Positions 9,564 through 17,635 of a stretch of DNA of 61,407 bases are shown one piece after another. Source of the stretch: CAYUPI01 sp964446585 (GTDB lineage Bacteria; Verrucomicrobiota; Verrucomicrobiia; Limisphaerales; UBA8199). The stretch lies in contig CAYUPI010000034.1 of NCBI GenBank assembly GCA_964446585.1, positions 1 through 61,407 of the forward strand, in the 5' to 3' direction. The first letter of the stretch is position 1. Each line of letters opens with the position of its first letter. A program made the position numbers and the translations under genes. The notes under the pieces were generated by a model. That model had not been told where the DNA came from, did not search any database, and was given only the letters and a program-made list of their open reading frames with translations.

Positions 9564-9971
9564 ATGAACCAGCCGGTGGCCGCCAACTCCAAAGCCCGGG
9601 CGCAGGAAAAAGCGTTGATTTACGTCGTGGACGACGAGCCAATGCTGTTGGAGTTGGCCACCGTCGTGCTCGAACCGATCGGTTATCAAGTCAAGACCTT
9701 TCGGGACCCCGACACGGCCATCCGCTCCTTCGCGGCGGAGCGGCGTCACCCGGCGCTGGTGATCACGGATTATGCGATGCACACGATGAACGGCATGGAA
9801 TTGATTGCCGCCTGCCGCAAGCTGGAGTCGCGCCAAAAAATTCTGTTGCTCAGCGGCACCGTCGATGAACAAATCTACAACGATATGCCGGTAAAACCTG
9901 ACCGGTTTCTCGCCAAGCCGTACCAGGCAAAGCAACTGGTTGAGGCAGTCAAGGCATTGCTTCCCGATTAA
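9564..9971 (+). CDS. Single-domain response regulator (CheY-like receiver)
   Basis: About 135 residues starting at ATG 9564 (MNQPVAAN); an upstream start at 9537 would add nine residues. Receiver landmarks are V-V-D-D-E-P-M (acidic pocket), the phospho-acceptor in L-V-I-T-D-Y-A-M, L-L-L-S-G-T, and the conserved Lys in F-L-A-K-P-Y. No output domain, so it works through protein contacts. No kinase is adjacent. The AsmA-like gene follows after 6 bases, implying co-transcription. Confidence 0.9.
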   Translation: MNQPVAANSKARAQEKALIYVVDDEPMLLELATVVLEPIGYQVKTFRDPDTAIRSFAAERRHPALVITDYAMHTMNGMELIAACRKLESRQKILLLSGTVDEQIYNDMPVKPDRFLAKPYQAKQLVEAVKALLPD

Positions 9972-9977
9972 CTCATT

Positions 9978-10748
9978 ATGAAAAAAATCCTCGTTCGACT
10001 ACTCATAGCATTCGTGGTGTTGATTATTCTGGCCGCGGTCGCGGTCCATCTGTTTCTGGATAGCGCCGTGAAGCGAGCCGTGGAAATCGTCGGGCCCGAG
10101 CTGATGAAAGTGCAGGTCAAGCTGGATTCGGTGAATCTTTCTCTGCTCTCGGGCTCAGGCAAGGTCCGAGGCCTGGTCGTGGGCAATCCGGAGGGGTTCA
10201 AAACGCCCTCGGCGATCAACGTTGGCGCGGCGGGCCTTGCCCTCCAGCCCCGCTCGCTGCTCTCAGACAAGATCATCATTGAATCAATTCAGGTGCAAGC
10301 TCCGGAAATCACGTTTGAGACTGACTTGCGCCAAAACAATTTGGGCAAGATCCTTTCAAACATGGAAGGCGAACCGGGCGCCGCAAAGGAACCCGCCCAG
10401 CCCAAAGAAGCCAAGCCCGGCAAGAAACTGGAAGTGGACGATTTCCTGATCCAGGGAGGAAAGATCCAGGTTAGCGTCACCACGCTAGGGGGGAAATCGG
10501 CGACCGTACCGCTACCCGAGATTCATCTAAAGGACCTGGGCAAAGGGGGCGATGGGATTACCTCAGCAGAGCTCGCCAAGCAGGTGTTGCGAGCGATCGA
10601 GTCAAGCGCCAGCAAAGCCGCGGCCTCCGCGATCGCCGATCTCAGCAAAGGCGGAGTGTACTTGGGCAATGAGGCGGGCAAGACAGCGACCAATGTCCTG
10701 GACAAGGCTACTCACAGCGTCAGCGACCTATTCAAAAAGAAGAAGTAG
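9978..10748 (+). CDS. AsmA-like membrane-anchored protein
   Basis: 256 residues with an N-terminal membrane anchor (residues 5-28), then V-K-R-A-V-E-I-V-G-P-E-L and L-S-G-S-G-K-V-R-G-L-V-V-G-N-P-E-G-F. That is the start pattern of AsmA/DUF748-type proteins, which span the periplasm and are linked to lipid transport or outer-membrane assembly. It is much shorter than full AsmA proteins, so only the N-terminal module is present. A lysine/proline linker lies near residues 130-155, and the C-terminus is lysine-rich. Its 3' end overlaps the convergent lactonase gene by 17 bases. Confidence 0.6.
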   Translation: MKKILVRLLIAFVVLIILAAVAVHLFLDSAVKRAVEIVGPELMKVQVKLDSVNLSLLSGSGKVRGLVVGNPEGFKTPSAINVGAAGLALQPRSLLSDKIIIESIQVQAPEITFETDLRQNNLGKILSNMEGEPGAAKEPAQPKEAKPGKKLEVDDFLIQGGKIQVSVTTLGGKSATVPLPEIHLKDLGKGGDGITSAELAKQVLRAIESSASKAAASAIADLSKGGVYLGNEAGKTATNVLDKATHSVSDLFKKKK

Positions 10749-11907
10749 CTGCGAATACGACGCACACCGGGGACTCCACCTCGAGAGTGTTTGCAGTCGC
10801 GCTCAGTTTTCCGTTCCGCGAATCAACGCGGAAAACCACGATCTCGTTCGAATCCTGGTTCTCCGCCAGGAGCCACCTTCCGTCAGGCGCGAGCGCAAAA
10901 TGTCGCGGGGTCTTGCCGCCAGTCGGCTCGTGGCCAATCCGCGAGAGCTTGCCGCTGCGAGGCTCGACGGCGAAGATGGCAATGCTGTCGTGACCGCGGT
11001 TTGAGGCATACACAAACTTGCCCGAGGGGTGCACTTGGACCTCGGCGCAAGTGCTATCGCTCTTGAAAGTTTCCGGCAGGGTCGGGACCGTTTGCAACTC
11101 GGTCAAATGTCCGCGTTTTGCGTCGTAGGCAAAGGCTGTCAGTGTGCAACCCATTTCGTTGATGACATAGACGAAACGGCCGCCGGGAGCAAAAGCGAGG
11201 TGCCTTGGACCGGCGCCACCCTTGAGAGAAACTGAAGGCGGGTCATTGGGCGCCAGCCCTGCTCTGCCAGAGTCCAAACGATAAACCAAAACTTTATCTA
11301 GACCGAGATCGCAGACAAGGGCGAAACGATCTGCAGGATCGGGCGTGATGAAATGGGCGTGCGGCCCGGCCTGGCGCTGCAGATTGATACTGGAGCCGTG
11401 ATGCTGGATGACGGTGGTGGCCATTCCGAGCGCGCCGTCGGGCCGGAGAGGCAAAAAAGCAATCGTGCCGTCTCCATAGTTGGCCACGAGCAAGCATCTG
11501 CCCGCGGGATCGACCGCCAAATGGCATGGCGAAGTACCGCCTGAAGATTGCTGGTTTAGCAGGGTGAGCTTGCCCGATTTCGCGTCGAAACTAAATGCGC
11601 TGACACTGCCTGCTCCTTTGCCGCCGAAATCTTCAACTTCCCCCACGGTATAGAGAACGCGCCGGCTCGGATGCAATGCCAGGAAGCTCGGGTTTTTTGT
11701 TTCTGCCGCCAGCTCCGCGGGACTCAAGCGGCCGGTTTTGACATCGAAGCGCGAGGTATAGATTCCATGACTCTTACCTCCGGTGTAAGTGCCGATGAAG
11801 ACGAATGTTTGCTCATACGAAGCAGCCGAGACAGCGGTTGCGGCCAGGCCGGCCAAAGCGCAAAGCACTATCAATGACGCAAGGCGAATCAGATGCAAAA
11901 ACCTCAT
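10732..11907 (-). CDS. Secreted lactonase-family seven-bladed beta-propeller protein (6-phosphogluconolactonase-like)
   Basis: 391 residues from ATG 11907 (MRFLHLIRL), chosen because it begins a clean signal peptide ending S-A-A-S; an upstream start would add seven residues. The mature protein opens with F-V-F-I-G-T-Y-T-G-G-K-S-x-G-I-Y and has repeated blades with P-S-F-L-A-L-H-P, G-P-H-A-H-F-I-T-P-D and G-P-R-H-L-A-F, as in the YbhE/Pgl lactonase family (PF10282). Cytoplasmic Pgl acts in the pentose phosphate pathway. The export signal here argues for a different sugar-lactone or an unknown periplasmic substrate. Confidence 0.88.
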   Translation of the reverse strand: MRFLHLIRLASLIVLCALAGLAATAVSAASYEQTFVFIGTYTGGKSHGIYTSRFDVKTGRLSPAELAAETKNPSFLALHPSRRVLYTVGEVEDFGGKGAGSVSAFSFDAKSGKLTLLNQQSSGGTSPCHLAVDPAGRCLLVANYGDGTIAFLPLRPDGALGMATTVIQHHGSSINLQRQAGPHAHFITPDPADRFALVCDLGLDKVLVYRLDSGRAGLAPNDPPSVSLKGGAGPRHLAFAPGGRFVYVINEMGCTLTAFAYDAKRGHLTELQTVPTLPETFKSDSTCAEVQVHPSGKFVYASNRGHDSIAIFAVEPRSGKLSRIGHEPTGGKTPRHFALAPDGRWLLAENQDSNEIVVFRVDSRNGKLSATANTLEVESPVCVVFAATSSF

Positions 11908-11950
11908 GGCGACGGACAGTAACACCAACTAGACGCTTATCTCATGCTAT

Positions 11951-12019
11951 GTAGCCGCCGATGTCAGTCGGCGCTGATTGACGCTTCAACGAGATCCGCC
12001 GACTGACGTCGGCGGCTAC
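11951..12019. repeat. REP-like palindrome (GTAGCCGCCGA arms)
   Basis: Two 23-base arms, 11951-11973 and 11997-12019, are reverse complements with 22 of 23 positions matching (GTAGCCGCCGATGTCAG against CTGACGTCGGCGGCTAC), separated by 23 bases. It lies upstream of the lactonase gene and downstream of the thioredoxin gene. The same design with GTAGGAGCCGACGT arms occurs at 19977-20063 and 39202-39268. Confidence 0.85.
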
Positions 12020-12115
12020 TCCGCTCCGGCGAGTCATGCATGTCGAAAAAGTCCGGCTCAGGGCTGGAGGGCGCGCTCACTTTCCCCGACCTGCCGGCTG
12101 GTGCGCCTGCTCGAT

Positions 12116-13204
12116 CTATTTTACTTCCGCCAGTCTTCCTTCCCGGTAACTGTCGAGCGTCTTTTGCAGGCCGTCCCTCTGGTCGGTATCTGCCAGCTTC
12201 ACAGCCTTGGCTTGCAGCTCGATGGCCTGCTCTTTCTGGCCTAGCATGAACAGGGCTCGAGCGAGCGTATCAAGAATGCCGGCATCCTTGCCTTTGGCGG
12301 CGTCGTTGGCGCGCGTCGCGATCGTCTCGGCAAGTTTCAGATCACGTTGCTCGATGCGCTGATCCGTCAGGATCTGCCACGCCAATTCATTTTGCTGCAG
12401 GGCATTCTCCTTTTCTGCATCACTGATTTTCGTCACCAGCTTGTAGAATGCCGGATAGTCCTTTTGGCCGAGAGCAATCTCCATGCGCGCTCGATCGATG
12501 CCGCCGCGCTGCTCCTCCGGCAAAATTTTCTCCGCCTCCACAACCTTCGCCGTAGCGGCATCCCAATCCTTGTTTTGCATGGCCTTGCCGATAGCCGCCC
12601 AGACGGTGCGCATCTTGGCGTCGATCTCCAGCTGCCTTGCGTAATCCTCCGCCGCCCGTTTGATGTCGAAATTTCCCTTTAGAACATCCTCGATAAGTTT
12701 GTCTTTCAGTTCCATTGGATGTCCAATCCAGGCAACGAGGCCTTTGGTGTCCACCAGAAACGCGCTGGGGATACCGTTGCGGCCTGCCGCCGCCATCCAG
12801 GTCTCAGCCATCTTGCCCTTTTCGCCGCCGGCTTTGTCATCGAGCGCGACGCAGTACGTCATTTTCTCACCCATTTTTCCGACGAAGGGCGCCACCAGTC
12901 CATCGTCCCTCTCCCAACAATCCTGCCCGATAACCACCAGCCCCTGGTCCTTGTATTTCTTTTGGATTTCGTTCAGGTGGGGAATGGAAACGCGGCATGG
13001 GCCGCACCACGTGGCCCAAAACTCCACCAGGTAAGCCTTGCCCGGCTTGAAATCTTTCACCGGCTCGCCCTGGACCCACTTGCCATTCTGCAATTTCGGC
13101 GCTGCGTCGCCGACTTTGAGGGTTGGCTCAGCCGCCAGGGACAGGGCGGTACTCACGGCCAGTGCCAGCCCGCAAATCATCCATTTCTGTTTCCTGCTGT
13201 TCAT
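12116..13204 (-). CDS. TlpA-like exported thioredoxin with helical-repeat C-terminus
   Basis: 362 residues from ATG 13204 (MNSRKQKW), preceded by a good GAGGAAAC ribosome site; a longer frame starts at 13276. Signal peptide at residues 8-25. The redoxin domain has F-W-A-T-W-C-G-P-C with catalytic Cys67 and Cys70, and the G-I-P-S-A-F-L-V cis-Pro loop. The C-terminal 200 residues are helical and TPR-like (L-A-R-A-L-F-M-L-G-Q-K-E-Q-A-I-E-L). This layout is common in PVC bacteria. It likely reduces periplasmic disulfides or handles cytochrome maturation, but no cytochrome genes are nearby. Confidence 0.88.
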   Translation of the reverse strand: MNSRKQKWMICGLALAVSTALSLAAEPTLKVGDAAPKLQNGKWVQGEPVKDFKPGKAYLVEFWATWCGPCRVSIPHLNEIQKKYKDQGLVVIGQDCWERDDGLVAPFVGKMGEKMTYCVALDDKAGGEKGKMAETWMAAAGRNGIPSAFLVDTKGLVAWIGHPMELKDKLIEDVLKGNFDIKRAAEDYARQLEIDAKMRTVWAAIGKAMQNKDWDAATAKVVEAEKILPEEQRGGIDRARMEIALGQKDYPAFYKLVTKISDAEKENALQQNELAWQILTDQRIEQRDLKLAETIATRANDAAKGKDAGILDTLARALFMLGQKEQAIELQAKAVKLADTDQRDGLQKTLDSYREGRLAEVK

Positions 13205-13488
13205 AACGTTTCCTCGCGGGTCTGGTTTGTGGCGCGCCGCCGTTGGCCCGATAAGCGGGGCGCGTTGCGTTCGCATCGGACTTGCATAGGTCGATGTTTC
13301 GGCCGGCCGAACTGCTGCGATACACTTGATCCTCCCTTGCGAATCTCAATGCAAGCGGAAAGTTGCGACTTTGATTTACCAGATGACGCGCAGCTTCCTT
13401 GTGCTAATCTTAACATGAACCTGATGGTCTCCCGGAAGCGAGTGTTCGAAAGTCGGGAAGCATGAGTGAGCCTGCGCACGACTGATAT

Positions 13489-14445
13489 ATGAAAACGCGG
13501 TATGGCAGAAAAGGTATTATTGAGAACCGCACGTCCGGCTCGCACGGCGGGCGAGCGCAGACCTGTCGCTCCGACGGTTGTGGCTTCACGCTCATCGAGC
13601 TGTTGGTAGTCATTGCGATCATCGCAATTCTGGCAGCGCTGCTCCTTCCGGCCTTGAGCAGGGCCAAGCTTAAAGCAACGACCACGACTTGCCTGAATAA
13701 CCACAAGCAACTGGCGCTTTCCTGGATCATGTACTCCGAAGATAACCAGGAACAACTCATCAACATGAACAACTCCGAGGCTGTCAACGCGGACGGAGTC
13801 CGCCAGCGTCCCTGGCGCTATCAACCGCCCGATTCGCCAGGCTCAAGCTTGCCGACCCCGCTCCCGGTAACCACGGGCATGGACGCCAGGAGTAAGGACA
13901 TTTTGCTGATGCAGGAATGCGTCAAGCGGGGCGCCATTGGGCCTTATCTCCGAACGGCTGATGCTATCCACTGCCCGTCTGACCCGCGCTACGGCCGGCC
14001 TTCAGGCAAAGGATTTGCCTATGGCAGCGTCGGCGGCATGACAGGGATGAACGGCCAGGACTGGCCAGACTTATCACTCAAAATGCTGCTGACAAGGCGT
14101 CCGCAGCTCCTGCACCCCACCGAGCGGATCTTGTGGGTGGAGGAAAACGATCCCCGGGGGGAGAATTGGGGCACCTGGGTTTTGAACTTTTCTGGAACAT
14201 TGGCCAATGATTTCGCGGGCACTACTTTCGTCGATTCCCCGGCCGTATTCCATGGGACCTCCAGCACCTTTAGCTGGGCAGATGGCCATTCCACCAGCCG
14301 CCGATGGATCGACCCCGCAACGATCAAATACGCGGCTGACAGCGATCCCTCGGGCAGCAAGTACGGCAACCCGCCCTCGGCAGCTTCGAGCGCGCATGAC
14401 ATTGCCTTCGTCAAACGCGCCTACGCCTCCAAAATCAATCCGTGA
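13489..14445 (+). CDS. Type II secretion/prepilin-like protein (H-X9-DG pseudopilin)
   Basis: 318 residues. An unusually long basic leader of about 33 residues precedes G-F-T-L-I-E-L-L, the prepilin peptidase site, followed by V-V-I-A-I-I-A-I-L-A-A-L-L-L-P-A-L. After that come C-L-N-N-H-K-Q-L and, near the C-terminus, F-S-W-A-D-G-H-S-T-S-R-R, the pseudopilin signature. Only one ATG is available near the leader. Its stop overlaps the GTG start of the O-antigen-ligase-like gene by four bases, so the two are translated together. I infer a link between export and a surface polymer. Confidence 0.88.
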   Translation: MKTRYGRKGIIENRTSGSHGGRAQTCRSDGCGFTLIELLVVIAIIAILAALLLPALSRAKLKATTTTCLNNHKQLALSWIMYSEDNQEQLINMNNSEAVNADGVRQRPWRYQPPDSPGSSLPTPLPVTTGMDARSKDILLMQECVKRGAIGPYLRTADAIHCPSDPRYGRPSGKGFAYGSVGGMTGMNGQDWPDLSLKMLLTRRPQLLHPTERILWVEENDPRGENWGTWVLNFSGTLANDFAGTTFVDSPAVFHGTSSTFSWADGHSTSRRWIDPATIKYAADSDPSGSKYGNPPSAASSAHDIAFVKRAYASKINP

Positions 14446-16403
14446 TCCTTTCTCCTGCGAGTCGTGAAGCTCTCGATCGATGGTGTGAGCGCGGAATCCT
14501 GGGCCTGATCCTCGCTATCCTGACGCTGACACCCCTGGCGTTTGGCGGGCGGCCGCAACCTCCGGCAGGCTGTTTTCTAGACTTTCTGCTGGTGGACCCC
14601 TTCCAGCTGGCCCAGTGGCTGATGGTGGCGGTCCTGGTGCTCTGGGGTGTTCGGCTCTGGATTAGCCCGAGCCCGCAATGGCTCTGGCCACCGATTTGCT
14701 GGGCCGTTCTTGCTTTCGCGGTTTATGCTGTTGCGCGATACCGCTTCGCCGACATCGAGTACGTCGCGCGTCAGGAAATGATCCAGGTCCTCGTCTATGC
14801 GTTTCTCTTTTTCGTCATCCTGAATAATCTATATCGGCAGGAATCGATCCAGGTCGTCACCTTAACGCTGGTGTTTCTGTCGATGGCTATCTCGCTTTAC
14901 GCCGTCTTCCAATTCCTCACCGACTCGACCCGCGTCTGGCACGTCTTCACGTCCTATGAGCATCGCGCGTCGGGCACTTACATCTGCCCAAATCACCTGG
15001 GAGGCTTACTCGAAATGCTGGTGCCGCTGAGCCTGGCGTACACCGTGGCCAGCCGGTTCAAGCCCCTGCCCAAGGTGTTCCTGGGATATGCGACGCTGGC
15101 GATGCTGGCAGGGATCGCGGCGACCGTTTCGCGCGGAACGTTTGTCGGGGCGGCGGTGGCCCTGCTCTTCTGCTTGGGCGCGTTCCTGTTCAATCGCAAT
15201 CATCGCCTGCCGGCACTGTTTTTGGTACTGGCCCTGGTGGTCGGCGGGCTGCTGTTTCTGCCCAGGAATTATTCGCTGCAAACCCGCTACCATCGATGGG
15301 TGATGCAAGGCAAACTCGAGGATGACTTGCGATTTTTCATGTGGGAACCGGCGTGGGACGTTTGGAAGGAGAATGTCTGGTGGGGTGCCGGTCCGGACCA
15401 CTTCGACCATCGCTTCCGACAGCATCGTCCGGAAATAGTCCAGAAGTCGCCGGACCGGGTGCACAACGATTTTCTCAATGCTCTGGCTGACTGGGGGCTG
15501 GTCGGAGCGGCTCTGATTTGCGCCGCCTGGGGACTGCTGGTGATAGGCGTGATCAAGACGTGGCGAGCGGTGCGCAACTCCGGAGAGGAACTTCGGACCA
15601 GGCGAACGAGCAATAAGTTTGCCTTCCTCCTCGGCGCCTCGGCGGGTTTACTGGCAATCCTGTTCCACTCGGTAGTGGATTTCAACATGCACATTCCGGC
15701 CAATGCCATGGTAGCCGTGGCCTTGATGGCGTTGTTGAGCAGCCATCTGCGCTTCGCTTCAGAGCGGTATTGGATGCGGGCCATGGCCTGGACCAGAATT
15801 GTGGCGAGCACAGTTCTCCTGGCCGGCATTTTTTTTCTCGTGCAACAAGGAGTGCATCGCGCCACCCACAACTACTGGATGGCGCGAGCCGCGCGAGCGC
15901 CCGACTATTCTCCCGTGCAAGCTGCCCTGTACGAAAAAGCCTTTGAGATTGAGCCGACGGATTCCGATGCCGCGTATGGGGTAGGCGAGGCTTATCGCGT
16001 CCAAAGCCACGAAGGGGGCGAAAACTACAGGGAACTGGCGGCCAGGGCGATGAAGTGGTTTGCGCGCGGCATGAAGCTTAACCCATGGGACGGCTACAAC
16101 TATATGCGCTATGGGCAATGTTTGGACTGGGTCGGGCGGCAGACCGAGTCGGGGAGCTATTTCGACCGCGCGGAACAGCTCGATCCGAACGGCTACCTCA
16201 CGGTAGCCATGATCGGTTGGCATTTTGTGCAATTGAATGACTACGCAGCGGCCAAACCCTGGTTCGAACGCTCGCTGTCGCTCGAATGGAACGACAATCG
16301 CATCGCTTCAAGTTACCTGGAGCTCGCCAACCGAGAACTGGCGGAAGCCGCTACGAACAGCATCAGCGCGAAAATCCATGTTCCGCGCAGCCTGGAACGG
16401 TAG
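14442..16403 (+). CDS. O-antigen ligase/polymerase-like membrane protein with C-terminal TPR region
   Basis: 653 residues from a GTG overlapping the previous stop (GTGA). There are ten or more membrane spans between residues 18 and 475. The Wzy_C/O-antigen ligase block includes S-G-T-Y-I-C-P-N-H-L-G-G-L-L (about residues 170-185), T-V-S-R-G-T-F-V-G and the periplasmic R-V-H-N-D-F-L-N-A-L-A-D-W-G segment typical of WaaL/Wzy polymerases. The C-terminal 160 residues are soluble TPR-like repeats. It probably polymerises or ligates a surface glycan. A perfect 7 bp hairpin lies right after the stop. Confidence 0.88.
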   Translation: MILSPASREALDRWCERGILGLILAILTLTPLAFGGRPQPPAGCFLDFLLVDPFQLAQWLMVAVLVLWGVRLWISPSPQWLWPPICWAVLAFAVYAVARYRFADIEYVARQEMIQVLVYAFLFFVILNNLYRQESIQVVTLTLVFLSMAISLYAVFQFLTDSTRVWHVFTSYEHRASGTYICPNHLGGLLEMLVPLSLAYTVASRFKPLPKVFLGYATLAMLAGIAATVSRGTFVGAAVALLFCLGAFLFNRNHRLPALFLVLALVVGGLLFLPRNYSLQTRYHRWVMQGKLEDDLRFFMWEPAWDVWKENVWWGAGPDHFDHRFRQHRPEIVQKSPDRVHNDFLNALADWGLVGAALICAAWGLLVIGVIKTWRAVRNSGEELRTRRTSNKFAFLLGASAGLLAILFHSVVDFNMHIPANAMVAVALMALLSSHLRFASERYWMRAMAWTRIVASTVLLAGIFFLVQQGVHRATHNYWMARAARAPDYSPVQAALYEKAFEIEPTDSDAAYGVGEAYRVQSHEGGENYRELAARAMKWFARGMKLNPWDGYNYMRYGQCLDWVGRQTESGSYFDRAEQLDPNGYLTVAMIGWHFVQLNDYAAAKPWFERSLSLEWNDNRIASSYLELANRELAEAATNSISAKIHVPRSLER

Positions 16404-16516
16404 GGCACTCTGGGACGAGTGCCTGACATCACCACCGCGTGCGTGTTGGAACGGAGTGGGAGCGGCCTTGTCCCCACGCTGTGGCACCATGAGGGGACGA
16501 GGGCCGTCCCCGCTTC
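16404..16516. repeat. Cluster of short palindromes after the ligase gene
   Basis: A perfect 7 bp stem (GGCACTC at 16404-16410, GAGTGCC at 16417-16423) starts at the base after the TAG stop but lacks a T tract. It is followed by GTGGGAGCGGCCTTGTCCCC and, at 16491-16516, by GGGGACGAGGGCCGTCCCC, which is itself a hairpin. These look like REP-type elements and may also protect or terminate the transcript. The rest of the gap to 16738 holds the FecR promoter. Confidence 0.55.
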
Positions 16517-16671
16517 TATTGGTCGTAAAGTTAAGATGCACTCCGCTGGGACCACGCTCCCGCCCCAGGGCTCGCAAAATGTGCTTGCTGGGTTTTCCTT
16601 TGGCCCGATCTATGCGGCATGCTCAAGGCTGTGGCCGACAAGAGACGCCAGTTTTATCTGGCGAATATGGG

Positions 16672-16699
16672 TTGACAACCCCAGGACCGGCCTTAAAAT
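16672..16699 (+). promoter_or_regulatory. Sigma-70-type promoter for the FecR gene
   Basis: TTGACA at 16672-16677 and TAAAAT at 16694-16699 are separated by 16 bases and lie 40 bases upstream of the FecR ATG. A perfect -35 hexamer with a 5/6 -10 makes this the strongest housekeeping-type promoter I see in the window. Confidence 0.65.
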
Positions 16700-16738
16700 T
16701 GGCTGCGAAGTGATGCAGTCAACTGACCAGGAACCTAT

Positions 16739-17563
16739 ATGAATCGAATTCACAATGTAGTTCAGAGGTTGGTCGTAAGCGGGCTGGTTTTGGCGATGGT
16801 GACGACCCTCGCGGCCCAGAGCGCAACTCAAGGCGCGGCGAAGGTGGTACGCATCAAAGGCGCCGCGCGTTTTACCACCGGCAACAATGTCTGGCAGCCG
16901 GTCAAAGTCGGCGCTCTGCTTCGCGCCGGCACGGTCATTCAGACCGCCAGCGAAGGTTCCTATGTGGACCTTGTGTTGGGCGATGAAGGTGCGGCCGTTC
17001 CCCGCCCGGTCGTAGGCGACTCGCGCCTGTACACGCCTACGGCGGCGGATCAGAACATCGTGCGCGTCTTCGAAAACAGCACCCTCGCCGTTGACAAACT
17101 GACAACCATGGACACGGGCGCCGATACCGTGAGTGAGATCCAACTCGATTTGCAGCGAGGCCGCATTTTCGGAAACGTGAAGAAGATGTCGGCTGCATCG
17201 AAGTACGAGGTTAAGCTGCCGAACGGCGTCGCTGGTATCCGCGGCACGATTTACACCCTCAGTGCCGTGGGCGTGGTTCAGGTCCTGGTTGGCTCCGTCG
17301 TGATTGCTTACGTCGGCGCCGATGGCAACGTCGTGACGCAAGTGGTCATGGGCGGCCAGCAGTTCGACGCCCGAACCGGGCAAATCACGCCGATCCCGAA
17401 TTTCAATCAAAAGGAGATGGTGAAGCTTGCGAAAGAGACGCGTGTAGGGCCGAACACGCCGCCCACCACGTTTACCGTGGATCACACGATTTACTACGTC
17501 TCGCCGACCATTGGCCACAATGGCAACGCGGGCGGGAACGGCCCGCCGCCCGGGGGCGGTTAA
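16739..17563 (+). CDS. Secreted FecR-domain protein
   Basis: 274 residues with a signal peptide (about residues 10-26). The FecR domain follows with G-A-A-R-F-T-T-G-N-N-V-W-Q-P-V-K-V-G, L-R-A-G-T-V-I-Q-T, L-P-N-G-V-A-G-I-R-G-T at about residues 160-170, and a T-V-I-like sheet afterwards. The C-terminus is Gly/Asn/Pro-rich. Here FecR is not next to a FecI sigma factor. It has its own promoter and terminator and precedes a CHASE2 cyclase, an arrangement suggesting that it is a periplasmic partner of that sensor. Confidence 0.85.
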   Translation: MNRIHNVVQRLVVSGLVLAMVTTLAAQSATQGAAKVVRIKGAARFTTGNNVWQPVKVGALLRAGTVIQTASEGSYVDLVLGDEGAAVPRPVVGDSRLYTPTAADQNIVRVFENSTLAVDKLTTMDTGADTVSEIQLDLQRGRIFGNVKKMSAASKYEVKLPNGVAGIRGTIYTLSAVGVVQVLVGSVVIAYVGADGNVVTQVVMGGQQFDARTGQITPIPNFNQKEMVKLAKETRVGPNTPPTTFTVDHTIYYVSPTIGHNGNAGGNGPPPGGG

Positions 17564-17587
17564 TTTCCGGCGACATTCGTTTTCGCG

Positions 17588-17624
17588 AACCAGAGCAGCC
17601 TTGTGTTGCTCTGGTTTTTTGTTT
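17588..17624 (+). terminator. Intrinsic terminator after FecR gene
   Basis: AACCAGAGCA at 17588-17597 pairs perfectly with TGCTCTGGTT at 17607-17616 across a 9-base loop and runs into TTTT and TGTTT. The cyclase GTG start lies 20 bases past the stem, so readthrough or a separate start must supply its transcript. Confidence 0.85.
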
Positions 17625-17635
17625 AGTTCCAGCCA